64,000 nt of DNA from Agromyces sp. S2-1-8. GTDB taxonomy: Bacteria > Actinomycetota > Actinomycetes > Actinomycetales > Microbacteriaceae. Of the stretch, positions 49,104 to 57,529 are shown piece by piece. How positions within the stretch are numbered: the stretch's first letter is position 1; each line of letters begins with the position of its first letter. Position numbers and translations under genes: made by a program. The notes beneath the pieces are model-generated. The model saw only the letters and a list, made by a program, of their open reading frames with translations, was not told where the DNA came from and did not search any database. Location: assembly GCF_021129215.1 (NCBI RefSeq), contig NZ_JAJOLP010000001.1, forward strand, positions 496,001 through 560,000, in the 5' to 3' direction.

Positions 49104-50390
49104 CTACTCCGAGACGGAGAGGCCCTGCGCCTCGAGGGCGTCGACGGTCTGCTGCTGGGTGCCCTTCAGCGCGTCGGCGAAGGTGCCCTGCTTCGACCAG
49201 GCCTTGCCCAGGCCGTCGTCGAGGAAGCCGACGGTCTCGGGCATGTTCGGCCCCCAGGTCCATCCGGTCGTGACGAGCGGCGAGGCCTCGGCGAAGACGT
49301 CGAAGATGACCTGGTCGCCGAAGTACGGGTCGGGCTCGGTGAGCACCGGCAGGTCGAGCAGTTCGGTCGCCGCCGGGTAGAGCGCGGCGGCCTCGATGAG
49401 GCCCGTGTAGATGTCGGGATCGGTGCTCATGGCATGCGCGAACGTCCACGCCGCCTCGGGGTTGTCGCAGCCCTTCAGCACGGCCGTGGCCGAGCCGCCG
49501 ACGTTGCCGACCTTGTCGTCGCCGGCCTCCCACTGCGGCATCGGGGCGACGGCCCACTTGCCGGCGCCGTCGGGGGCGCTGCCCTTCAGGATGCCGGCGA
49601 TCCAGACCGCGCCGACGTGCGTCGCGATCGAACCGTCGCCGAGGCCCGTATACCAGGACTGGTCCCACATGGGGGCCTGGCTGATGAGGCCGGCGTCGGT
49701 GAGGCCCTGCCAGTAGTCGGCGACCTTCTGGCCCTCCGGCGAGTCGATCGAGACGTTCCAGCTGTCGCCGTCGACCGAGAACCACGGCGCCTCGGCCTGC
49801 CAGTCGAAGCCGGCGTAGTCGTAGTTCAGGTAGCTCGCCGAGAGCGACTTGCCCGCGGCCTTGAGCTTCTCGCCGGCGGCCTGGTACTCGGCCCACGTGG
49901 TCGGCACGGCGATGCCGAGCGAGTCGAAGACCTCCTTGTTGTAGAAGAGCGCCATCGGGCCCTGGTCGACGGGCGCGCCGTACACGGCGTCGCCGATCGA
50001 GACGGCCGACCACGTCGCGGGCGAGAACTCGCCCTCGCTCTCGTTCGCGAACTCGGACACGTCTTCGAGCGCGCCCTGCGCGGCGAAGCTCGTGAGCGTC
50101 TCGTAGCCGACCTGCGCGAGGCACGGCGCGTTGCCGGCCGTCACGGCGTTGAGCATCTTGTCGTAGCCGCCCTTGGCGCCGGGGGCGACCTCCTCGTAGG
50201 TGACGACCACGTCGTCCTGCGAGGCGTTGAACGCCTCGACGGCGTCGGCGTAGCCCGGGGCCCAGCCCCAGAACGTGACCTCGGCCGGACCGGACTGCTC
50301 GGGCTGCGCCGCCCCGGCACAGCCGGCGAGCGCCAGGCCGATGCCGATCGCGCCGGTGATGCCCACCGTGCGCATGACTGTCTTCTTCAC
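49104..50390 (-). CDS. sugar-binding lipoprotein of CUT1 ABC transporter
   Basis: The protein has 428 aa. The start is GTG 50390 with AAAGGAGAGG upstream; longer frames lack this. A lipoprotein signal ends at LALAGC, with Cys24 as lipid site. The mature protein has VTFWGWAPGYADAVEAFN, YDKMLNAVTAGNAPCLAQVGYE and VYGAPVDQGPMALFYNKEVFD, as in family 1 extracellular solute-binding proteins. It is first in the operon and next to the LacI operator. The likely ligand is the disaccharide made by GH101. Confidence 0.93.
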   Translation of the reverse strand: MKKTVMRTVGITGAIGIGLALAGCAGAAQPEQSGPAEVTFWGWAPGYADAVEAFNASQDDVVVTYEEVAPGAKGGYDKMLNAVTAGNAPCLAQVGYETLTSFAAQGALEDVSEFANESEGEFSPATWSAVSIGDAVYGAPVDQGPMALFYNKEVFDSLGIAVPTTWAEYQAAGEKLKAAGKSLSASYLNYDYAGFDWQAEAPWFSVDGDSWNVSIDSPEGQKVADYWQGLTDAGLISQAPMWDQSWYTGLGDGSIATHVGAVWIAGILKGSAPDGAGKWAVAPMPQWEAGDDKVGNVGGSATAVLKGCDNPEAAWTFAHAMSTDPDIYTGLIEAAALYPAATELLDLPVLTEPDPYFGDQVIFDVFAEASPLVTTGWTWGPNMPETVGFLDDGLGKAWSKQGTFADALKGTQQQTVDALEAQGLSVSE

Positions 50391-50494
50391 TGCTGCCTCT
50401 CCTTTGAATGAGCTCGGAATGCGTCGTGCAACGAACCGGGCCCCGCGCGGTCTCGGGTGCGGGTTCCGCGGGGCGTGCTCTGATGGTGCCACAT

Positions 50495-50512
50495 CTTGTT
50501 ATCGATAACAAG
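50495..50512. promoter_or_regulatory. perfect 18-bp LacI-family operator
   Basis: CTTGTTATCGATAACAAG is a perfect palindrome with a central CG, the usual design of LacI-family operators. It stands out as AT-rich. It lies ~105 bp upstream of the binding-protein gene and ~95 bp upstream of the lacI-like gene, so one site could control both. Confidence 0.85.
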
Positions 50513-50607
50513 CACGGATTCTTGACGAAAGAACGGGACAATCGACCCAGTCTTCGAGATAGCATGTTTTCGCTAGCATGGGGGCTGGCATGGCGAAGGG
50601 GCATCAG

Positions 50608-51645
50608 ATGAGCACGACGCGGCGACTCGACGCGAACGGACGCGCGCGCACGCCGAGCATGGCCGACGTCGCCGCCCACGCCGGCGTCTCGGCGCAGACG
50701 GTGTCGCGCGTGCTGAGCGGCCACCCCAACGTGCAGCCCGCAACCCGCGACCGCGTGCTCGCCTCGGTCGACGAGCTCGGCTATCGCATGAACAACGCCG
50801 CGCGCTCGCTCTCGTCGGGCCGCACGCGCACGATCGGCGTCGTCGTGCTGCCGACGGTCGACTACTCTGGCGCCGCCGTCACCCATGGCGTCGAGTCCGC
50901 CGCCCGCCGCGCGGGCTACGCGGTCAACATCTCGACGGCGAGCTCGCCCGACCCTGCGGCGATCGCCGCCGCGATGACCCGCCTCGACCGGCAGTCGGTC
51001 GAGGGCATCGTGCTCGTCGTGCCGGTGGCGACCGGCACCGACGAGGTCGAGACGATCGCCCGCCGCATCCCGACCGTCACGATCGACGGCTCGCGCACGA
51101 TGTCGAGCGAGGTCGTCGCGATCGACCAGTTCGAGGTGGGCCGGCTCGCGACCGAGCACCTGCTGTCGCTCGGGCACCCCACCGTCTGGCACGTCGCCGG
51201 ACCCGACGAGTGGCTCGACTCGACCGGCCGGGCCGCCGGCTGGCGTGCGGCGCTCGAGGCCGCGGGCCGCGAGGTGCCGCCGCTCCTCCACGGCGACTGG
51301 TCGCCCGAGTCGGGCTACCAGGCCGGGCTCCTGCTCGGCCGCATCCCCGAGGCGACGGCCGTCTTCGTCGCGAGCGACGAGATGGCGTTCGGCGCGATCC
51401 GCGCCCTGCACGAGCTCGGCCGCCGGGTGCCCGAAGACCTCTCGGTCGTCGGCGTCGACGACATCGCCCTCGCCGCGTACTGCAGCCCCGCGCTCACGAC
51501 CGTCGCCCAGCCGTTCGGCGACATCGCCGCGCTCGCGGTCGAGCACCTGCTGCGACGCATCGACGACCCGACCGCGCCGCCGGCGTCGACCGAGGTGGCG
51601 GCGCAGCTCGTGATCCGGTCGAGCACCGCGCCCTACGCGGGCTGA
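50608..51645 (+). CDS. LacI family transcriptional regulator
   Basis: The protein is ~345 aa from ATG 50608, preceded by AAGGGG; ATGs at 50578 and 50590 are alternatives. The helix-turn-helix is SMADVAAHAGVSAQTVSRVLSGHPNVQPATRDRVLASVDELGY, with a hinge helix at NNAARSLSSG. A periplasmic-binding-type effector domain follows, containing TIGVVVLPTVDY and DEMAFGAIRALHELGRRVPEDLSVVGVDD. It is divergent from the glycan operon and probably represses it until the imported sugar binds. Confidence 0.93.
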   Translation: MSTTRRLDANGRARTPSMADVAAHAGVSAQTVSRVLSGHPNVQPATRDRVLASVDELGYRMNNAARSLSSGRTRTIGVVVLPTVDYSGAAVTHGVESAARRAGYAVNISTASSPDPAAIAAAMTRLDRQSVEGIVLVVPVATGTDEVETIARRIPTVTIDGSRTMSSEVVAIDQFEVGRLATEHLLSLGHPTVWHVAGPDEWLDSTGRAAGWRAALEAAGREVPPLLHGDWSPESGYQAGLLLGRIPEATAVFVASDEMAFGAIRALHELGRRVPEDLSVVGVDDIALAAYCSPALTTVAQPFGDIAALAVEHLLRRIDDPTAPPASTEVAAQLVIRSSTAPYAG

Positions 51646-51769
51646 GGGGCATCGTCCCGTCCCGCGTCGTCCGCTCTGGAGGAGGATCCGCCCGACACGC
51701 CGATCGCACGCCGTCAGGTCCGGCGCGTCGCGCAGAAGTTCCTCCATAGCACCGGGCGACGGCGCGGGT

Positions 51770-52480
51770 TCAGCCCCGAGGCATCCATTCACGCCGCAGG
51801 ATCGCGTAGAGCTCGCTGTCCTGCCAGCCGTCGTCCTCGAGGATCTCCTCGAGCATCGTGCCCTCGAGGCGCATGCCGAGCCGGCGGCACAGCGCGGCCG
51901 AGGCGGTGTTGCGCGCATCGAGGTGGGCGAACACGCGGTGCGCACCGATGACCTCGAAGGTGAAGCGCAGCACCTCGGCGGCGGCCTCGCGCGCGAGCCC
52001 GCGACCCTGGAACGCAGGATGCAGCACCCAGCCGATCTCGACCTGCGCGCTCTCGATGCTGCCGACCCGCAGCATCACGTCGCCCACCACGCGGTCGCGA
52101 GGGGCGGATGCCTCGGCGCCGGCGCCGCCCGCGACCGGCACGCCGACGGACGGCTCGCCATGCAGCACCATCGCGAAGTGGGTCGCGTCGCCGTCGGCGG
52201 CGAGCACCCGCATGCCGGCGCGCTTCAGCGTGTGCACGTGCGCGTCCTCGCGGCTGCGCGGCGGCCACGGGATGTAGCGCAGCACCTCGGGCAGGCGCTG
52301 GTACTCCCAGACGTCGTCGCTGTCATCGGGCGAGATCGGGCGCAGCGTCATGCGGTCGGTCCGCAGCGGGGCACCCTCGATCGACGCGATGTCGAACGGG
52401 AACGCTGCGCCGGTCGCCGCGGCCGCGCCGGTCGCCGCGGTCGCGGTCGTGCCGCCGACGGGCTCGGCCGAGGCGGGCAC
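51770..52480 (-). CDS. GNAT N-acetyltransferase (RimJ-like)
   Basis: The protein is ~236 aa from GTG 52480. The first ~35 residues are Ala/Gly-rich and the true start could be further in. The core has LRTDRMTLRPISPDDSDDVWEYQ, VEIGWVLHPAFQGRGLAREAAAEVL (acetyl-CoA loop) and LDARNTASAALCRRLGMRLEG. An ~20-residue Gly/Ala/Pro insert lies between the strands near VGVPVAGGAGAEASAPRD. It follows glyS by 7 bp on the same strand and is probably cotranscribed. Confidence 0.82.
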   Translation of the reverse strand: MPASAEPVGGTTATAATGAAAATGAAFPFDIASIEGAPLRTDRMTLRPISPDDSDDVWEYQRLPEVLRYIPWPPRSREDAHVHTLKRAGMRVLAADGDATHFAMVLHGEPSVGVPVAGGAGAEASAPRDRVVGDVMLRVGSIESAQVEIGWVLHPAFQGRGLAREAAAEVLRFTFEVIGAHRVFAHLDARNTASAALCRRLGMRLEGTMLEEILEDDGWQDSELYAILRREWMPRG

Positions 52481-52487
52481 GAACGCC

Positions 52488-53873
52488 CTACGCCCCGATG
52501 AGCCGCGCCGCGAGGAAGCCCTCGAGCTCGGCGAGCGGCACGCGCTGCTGCTCCATCGTGTCGCGGTCTCGCACCGTCACGGCGTCGTCGTCGAGCGAGT
52601 CGAAGTCGACCGTGATGCAGAACGGGGTGCCGATCTCGTCCTGGCGGCGGTAGCGGCGGCCGATCGCGCCGGCATCGTCGAAGTCGACGTTCCAGTACTG
52701 GCGCAGCGACGCGGCGACCTCGCGCGCGAGCGGCGAGAGCTTCTCGTTGCGGCTGAGCGGCAGCACGGCGGCCTTGACGGGCGCGAGGCGCGGGTCGAGC
52801 TTCAGCACGGTGCGGGTGTCGGTGCCGCCCTTCGCGTTCGGCACCTCCTCGACGTGGTACGCGTCGACGAGGAACGCCATGAGCGAGCGGGTGAGGCCCG
52901 CTGCGGGCTCGATCACGTAGGGGATCCAGCGCTCGTTCTTCGACTGGTCGAAGTAGCTGAGCTCCTTGCCCGAGTGCTCGGAGTGCGTCGAGAGGTCGAA
53001 GTCGGTGCGGTTCGCGACGCCCTCGAGCTCGCCCCACTCGCCGCCGGTGAAGCCGAAGCGGTACTCGATGTCGACGGTGCGCTTCGAGTAGTGGCTGAGC
53101 TTCTCCTTCGGGTGCTCGAAGAGGCGCAGGTTCTCGGGGTCGACGCCGAGGTCGACGTACCAGTTCCAGCGGTAGTCGAGCCAGTACTGGAACCACTCGT
53201 CGTCGGTGCCGGGCTCGACGAAGAACTCGAGCTCCATCTGCTCGAACTCGCGCGTGCGGAAGATGAAGTTGCCGGGCGTGATCTCGTTGCGGAACGACTT
53301 GCCGATCTGCCCGATGCCGAACGGCGGCTTCATGCGCGCCGCCTGCAGCACGTTGGCGAAGTTCGTGAAGATGCCCTGCGCGGTCTCGGGGCGCAGGTAG
53401 TGCAGGCCCGACTCGTCTTGCACCGGGCCGAGGTAGGTCTGCAGCATCATGTTGAAGTCGCGGGGCGGGGTCCACTCGCCGCGGGTGCCGCAGTTCGGGC
53501 AGGCGATGTCGCCCATGCCGTTCTCGGGGGCGCGGCCCTTCTTCTCCTCATACGCCTCGAGCAAGTGGTCCTCGCGGAAGCGCTTGTGGCAGTGCAGGCA
53601 CTCGACGAGCGGGTCGGTGAAGACGCCCACGTGGCCCGAGGCCACCCAGACCTGCTTCGGCAGGATGACGCTCGAGTCGAGGCCGACGACGTCGTCGCGG
53701 CGGGTGACCATGTAGCGCCACCACTGCCGCTTGATGTTCTCCTTCAGCTCGACGCCGAGGGGGCCGTAGTCCCACGCCGAACGCGAACCGCCGTAGATCT
53801 CGCCGGCCTGGAAGACGAACCCCCGGTGCTGGGCGAGGGCGATGACGGATTCGAGACGGCTGGGTGCGGCCAC
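52488..53873 (-). CDS. glyS: glycyl-tRNA synthetase, single-chain type
   Basis: The protein has 461 aa and is a class II alpha2 enzyme charging tRNA-Gly. It begins with [26 protein letters not shown] CxxC pair ([18 protein letters not shown]) forms the zinc-binding insert. Motif 2 is [34 protein letters not shown] and motif 3 is [13 protein letters not shown]. The start is GTG 53873, with GGAG 5 nt upstream. Confidence 0.96.
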   Translation of the reverse strand: MAAPSRLESVIALAQHRGFVFQAGEIYGGSRSAWDYGPLGVELKENIKRQWWRYMVTRRDDVVGLDSSVILPKQVWVASGHVGVFTDPLVECLHCHKRFREDHLLEAYEEKKGRAPENGMGDIACPNCGTRGEWTPPRDFNMMLQTYLGPVQDESGLHYLRPETAQGIFTNFANVLQAARMKPPFGIGQIGKSFRNEITPGNFIFRTREFEQMELEFFVEPGTDDEWFQYWLDYRWNWYVDLGVDPENLRLFEHPKEKLSHYSKRTVDIEYRFGFTGGEWGELEGVANRTDFDLSTHSEHSGKELSYFDQSKNERWIPYVIEPAAGLTRSLMAFLVDAYHVEEVPNAKGGTDTRTVLKLDPRLAPVKAAVLPLSRNEKLSPLAREVAASLRQYWNVDFDDAGAIGRRYRRQDEIGTPFCITVDFDSLDDDAVTVRDRDTMEQQRVPLAELEGFLAARLIGA

Positions 53874-53950
53874 GGTGGCTCCAATGGTCGGGGGTGGAGA
53901 TCTCGGGCGGACAGCCCGGCGGTGCCACCATCCTACGGGCGACGGCACTC

Positions 53951-53956
53951 TAGGCT
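53951..53956 (+). promoter_or_regulatory. -10 element of NUDIX gene, leaderless
   Basis: TAGGCT with 7 nt to the ATG at 53964; no ribosome-binding site. Confidence 0.6.
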
Positions 53957-53963
53957 TGAACGG

Positions 53964-54371
53964 ATGCCCCAGCTGCCCGACCTCCTCGTCTCCGCGATCG
54001 CGCTCGTGCGCGACCGTCGGGTGCTCATGGTCACCGCCCGTGATCGCGAGGTCTACTACATGCCCGGCGGCAAGATCGATGCGGGCGAGACGGCCGCCGA
54101 AGCGGCCGCGCGCGAGGCGTTCGAAGAGGTCGCGCTCGAGCTCGACCCCGCCTCCCTCGACGAGTTGTTCGAGGTCGTCACCCAGGCGCACGGCGAGCCC
54201 GACGGCCGGCTCGTGCGCATGCGGGTCTTCCAGACCGACACGGATGCCTCGCCGGCGCCCTCCGCCGAGGTCGGCAGCCTGCACTGGGTGACCACGGCCG
54301 ACGCCGACCGCTGCCCGCCCGCCGGGCGCGAGGTGCTCGCCCGGCTCGCTGCGACCGGCCTGATCGACTGA
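53964..54371 (+). CDS. NUDIX hydrolase
   Basis: The protein has 135 aa. The Nudix box reads [21 protein letters not shown], preceded by YYMPG. That matches GX5EX7REUXEEXG closely except for the last glycine position, which is Ala. Members cleave nucleoside diphosphates linked to other groups; the substrate is not predictable. It is divergent from glyS. Confidence 0.9.
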   Translation: MPQLPDLLVSAIALVRDRRVLMVTARDREVYYMPGGKIDAGETAAEAAAREAFEEVALELDPASLDELFEVVTQAHGEPDGRLVRMRVFQTDTDASPAPSAEVGSLHWVTTADADRCPPAGREVLARLAATGLID

Positions 54372-54431
54372 GCACGGTCCCGGCCGCCGAGTGAGCGCCG
54401 GGGCGCCGTGTCCGGACCCCGCCCGTCCCCA

Positions 54432-54437
54432 TAGACT
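54432..54437 (+). promoter_or_regulatory. -10 element of tandem hydrolase gene, leaderless
   Basis: TAGACT with 7 nt to the ATG at 54445. This supports the 54445 start over the upstream in-frame GTG codons. Confidence 0.6.
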
Positions 54438-54444
54438 GCGGGGC

Positions 54445-56007
54445 ATGGCGTCGACTCGCGTATTCCGCAGCGGAGGCCGCGTCACGCGCATCACGCGCAG
54501 CGGTCGCGACGACGGCCCGGGCTACGTGCTCGTGCACGGCATCGGCATGGCCCACGAGTACTGGTCGGATGTCGCGGCGGAGCTCGGGCGCAGCGGCACG
54601 GTCTACGCACTCGACCTCCCGGGCTTCGGCGACGCCCCCCAGCCCGACGAGCCGCTCACGATGCGCGGGGCCGGCGACCTCCTCGCCGATCTCGTGCGGG
54701 CGGAGGGCATCGCCGACCCGGTGCTCGTCGGCCACAGCGCGGGGGCCCAGGCCGTCGCCGAGGCGGCGGCGTGGCATCCCGAGCTGTTCGAGCGCATCGT
54801 GCTCATCGCGCCGACGGTGAACCCTCGCGAACGCTCGGCCGGCAAGCAGGCCCTGCGGCTCCTGCAGGACCTCTCGCTCACCCACCCGAAGGTGCTCGGG
54901 CTCGGCGTCGTCTCGTACGCGAAGGCGGGGGTCTCCTGGTACCTCGAGAGCCTGCCGCCGGTCATCGAGCACCGCGTGGAGCTCACGCTGCCGAACGTCG
55001 CGGCCCGCACCCTCGTGATCCGGGGCGAACGCGATCGCCTCGTGCCGCGCGAGTGGGCCGAGCGGGTCGCATCGCTCGTCGGCGACGGCCGGTACGCCGA
55101 GGTGCCGGGCCGTGGCCACGAGACGATGATCACGGCGGGAGCGAGGGTCGCGAACCTGATCGCCGCCCACGCGAGGGGCGAGGCGGTCGGCCGGGTCGTC
55201 GGGCCCGCTGACGGCGCCGTCGTCGTGCCCGCCCGCCGGCGGCCGCCCCTGGCGAAGATCATCCGCTGGTGGGCGCTCGACTACCTCTACGCGGGATGGC
55301 GCCAGCTCGCCGTGCTCGGTGCCTGGAAGCCGCCCGCGAAATGGTCGCGCGGCGACACCGCGCTCCCGACGATCGTGCTGCTGCCTGGCGTGTACGAGCA
55401 CTGGTCGTTCCTGCGACTCCTCGGCGACGCGCTCAACGCCCGCGGCCACCGCGTGCGCGTCGTGCACGGCCTCGGGGCGAACCTGCTCGACATCCCCGAG
55501 ACCGCCGCCCGCGTCTCGCGCGCGCTCGCCCGGGTGTCGATCCCGGCGGCCGGCCAGGTGCTCGTCGCCCACTCGAAGGGCGGGCTCGTCGCGAAGCGCA
55601 TGCTGCTCGACGACGACGCGCCGTCGCTCGGCCTGCTCGGCATGGTCGCGATCGCGACGCCGTTCGGCGGTTCGATCTACTCGCGATTCATGTTCGACCG
55701 GGCCCTGCGCGAGTTCGATCCCGATGCGCCGATCATCGTCGAGCTCGCCGACGGCATCTCGGTGAACTCGCGGATCGTCTCGGTGTTCGGGCCGTTCGAC
55801 CCGCACGTGCCGAAGGGAAGCGCGCTCGACGGGGCGACCAACGTGCAGGTGCCGGTCGCCGGTCACTTCCGGGTGCTCGGCGCGACCGAGACGGTCGACG
55901 CGGTGGTCACCGGCATCCGGCAGCTCGCCGACGCCACGGCCGACGCCGCCGACCAACCCGCGGAGCAGCCGGGAGCGGGTCAGAGCTCGTCGAGCGGGGC
56001 CGCGTAG
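54445..56007 (+). CDS. tandem alpha/beta-hydrolase protein
   Basis: The protein has 520 aa. The N-terminal hydrolase domain has the [13 protein letters not shown] oxyanion strand, nucleophile elbow GHSAG (96-100), and Asp/His candidates in RGERDRLVP and PGRGHETM. A linker with a possible membrane-surface stretch follows ([24 protein letters not shown]). The second domain starts at [15 protein letters not shown] and has elbow AHSKGG near residue 377, as in lipase/acyltransferase-like proteins. Two hydrolase folds in one chain are uncommon. The substrate is unknown, possibly lipid. The tail overlaps the 3' end of a GNAT pseudogene by 28 bp. Confidence 0.85.
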   Translation: MASTRVFRSGGRVTRITRSGRDDGPGYVLVHGIGMAHEYWSDVAAELGRSGTVYALDLPGFGDAPQPDEPLTMRGAGDLLADLVRAEGIADPVLVGHSAGAQAVAEAAAWHPELFERIVLIAPTVNPRERSAGKQALRLLQDLSLTHPKVLGLGVVSYAKAGVSWYLESLPPVIEHRVELTLPNVAARTLVIRGERDRLVPREWAERVASLVGDGRYAEVPGRGHETMITAGARVANLIAAHARGEAVGRVVGPADGAVVVPARRRPPLAKIIRWWALDYLYAGWRQLAVLGAWKPPAKWSRGDTALPTIVLLPGVYEHWSFLRLLGDALNARGHRVRVVHGLGANLLDIPETAARVSRALARVSIPAAGQVLVAHSKGGLVAKRMLLDDDAPSLGLLGMVAIATPFGGSIYSRFMFDRALREFDPDAPIIVELADGISVNSRIVSVFGPFDPHVPKGSALDGATNVQVPVAGHFRVLGATETVDAVVTGIRQLADATADAADQPAEQPGAGQSSSSGAA

Positions 56008-56512
56008 CGGAACGCGCCGACCGGGGCGTCCGCCTCGGTCGCGCCGAGCCGGATCGCCTGGAAGTACGCGCCCCAGGCCGGCTCGGGCGGCGTGATGCCG
56101 AGGTCGACGCTCGGCACGAAGCCGAGCCGGCCCTAGTACGCCGGGTCGCCGAGCAGCGCCACGACTCGTTCGCCGTGCTCCGCGGCGAGCCGCAACGTCT
56201 CGCGCACGAGCGCCGAGCCGATGCCGCGCCGCTGCACTGAGGGATCGACCCCGATGGGGCCGAGCCCGAGCGCGGGCCCGTCGCCGGCCCACCCCCTCGT
56301 CGTGATGCAGTAGCCGGCGACCGCCCCGTCGATCTCGGCGACGAGGGCGAGGTGCGGCAGGAACTCCACCGAGGTGACGAGCGCCGTGTTGAGCACGACC
56401 TCGCCGGCGGCGACGCCGCCGGCGAACCGTCGGGCTGAGGCCCCGAGAACGCCTCGGCGAGAAGCCGGTCGACGGCCGCGCGGTCGTCCACGCGGTACGT
56501 GCGGATCAGCAT
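55980..56512 (-). pseudogene. broken GNAT acetyltransferase (frameshift plus nonsense codon)
   Basis: Joined across two lesions, the reading is a full GNAT. MLIRTYRVDDRAAVDRLLAEAFSG comes from ATG 56512. After a one-base shift near 56425-56450 it continues LNTALVTSVEFLPHLALVAEI with the acetyl-CoA loop VDPSVQRRGIGSALV. A TAG at 56133-56135 then interrupts LGDPAY-GRLGFVPSVDLG where homologues have Tyr, so TAC to TAG is likely. The frame finally ends at 55980 (AAPLDEL). Two independent lesions argue for a recent pseudogene rather than one sequencing error. Confidence 0.85.
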
Positions 56513-56525
56513 TCGGGCGAGCACC

Positions 56526-57476
56526 TCAGTGCACGAACTCGAGCAGGTCCATGCCGACCTGGCGCATGCCGTCGAGCACCGCGAGGCGCGACGAGAGCAT
56601 CGTGTCGGCGTAGTACATCGAGACGGCGTAGGCGACGCTCGCGCGCGGCCCCCGCAGGACGCCGACCTCGCTGCGCACTCCCCCGTCGGTGCCGGTCTTG
56701 TTCATGAGCAGCACGCCGTGGTCGGGCGTGCGATGCGAGAGCGGGTCGAGCCCGAACGCCGAGGCGACCATCGAGAGATCGGCGTTGAGCGAGAGCCAGC
56801 CGACGACGCGCTGCGACACCTCGGGCGAGACGATCTCGCCGCGGGCGAGCGAGGCGAAGAGCCAGGTGAGCTCCTTCGCCGAGCCGATCGAGAGCTGCGG
56901 GGCGTCGTCGGGCCCGCGGTGGTCGCGCACGAGGTCGAGCAGCGCGGTTCGCGTGAGGCCGAGCGTCTCGGTGCGCGCGCGCACCGCCTCGAGGCCGATG
57001 TGGCGGATGAGCACGTTCGTCGCGAGGTTGTCGCTCGTCGCGCCGACGAGTGCGGCGAGGTCGGCGATCGGCAGCGACGGCGACTGCAGGTGCTGCCAGA
57101 TGCCCGAGTCGCCGGCCGCGTCGCGGGGAGCGCGGTCGAGCACGGTGAACGTCTCGGTGCTCGCCCCGACGAGGCGCGAGGCGATCTCGACGAGCAGCAG
57201 CACCTTGCCGATCGAGGCGGTCGGCATCACGACGTGGTCGTCGACCGAGAACAGCACCTTGCCGGTCGCGAGGTCGGTCGCGCGGGCCGAGACCTGCACC
57301 CCGGCGAGCGCGAGCTCGCCGAGCGCGGCGAACCCGCGGGCGAAGTTCTCGCCCGGCTCCTCGGTGCGGTGCTTGCCCGTGCGCAGATCGGCATGACGTG
57401 CGCGTCGCTCGGATCCCTGCGACGACGTCACCACGGTGCTTGCACGCTCTTCCTCGGACGGTCGGCGCTCCCCCAC
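56526..57476 (-). CDS. class A beta-lactamase-like serine hydrolase
   Basis: The protein is ~316 aa from GTG 57476; the start is uncertain and GTGs at 57434/57431 would give a shorter protein. Motifs are SIGK (S-x-x-K) in MPTASIGKVLLLVEIASRL, SDN in GATSDNLATNVL and KTG in LLMNKTGTDGG, all of the penicillin-recognising fold. No signal peptide is seen in any start, so it is probably cytoplasmic and unlikely to be a classical secreted beta-lactamase. The physiological substrate is unknown. Confidence 0.83.
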   Translation of the reverse strand: MGERRPSEEERASTVVTSSQGSERRARHADLRTGKHRTEEPGENFARGFAALGELALAGVQVSARATDLATGKVLFSVDDHVVMPTASIGKVLLLVEIASRLVGASTETFTVLDRAPRDAAGDSGIWQHLQSPSLPIADLAALVGATSDNLATNVLIRHIGLEAVRARTETLGLTRTALLDLVRDHRGPDDAPQLSIGSAKELTWLFASLARGEIVSPEVSQRVVGWLSLNADLSMVASAFGLDPLSHRTPDHGVLLMNKTGTDGGVRSEVGVLRGPRASVAYAVSMYYADTMLSSRLAVLDGMRQVGMDLLEFVH

Positions 57477-57529
57477 CGCAGGCCGCGGCGCGCTCGAGAT
57501 GTTCGGATACTCGGACTTCGGATCTGCGA

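Noticed and set aside
51646-51769. Terminator between lacI and GNAT (tggagga / tcctcca arms)
   Set aside because: The arms are only 7 bp and about 60 nt apart. Too weak to call for these convergent genes.
56526-57476. Antibiotic-resistance beta-lactamase
   Set aside because: The SxxK/SDN/KTG motifs are present, but no export signal is seen with any start codon. A resistance role cannot be supported.
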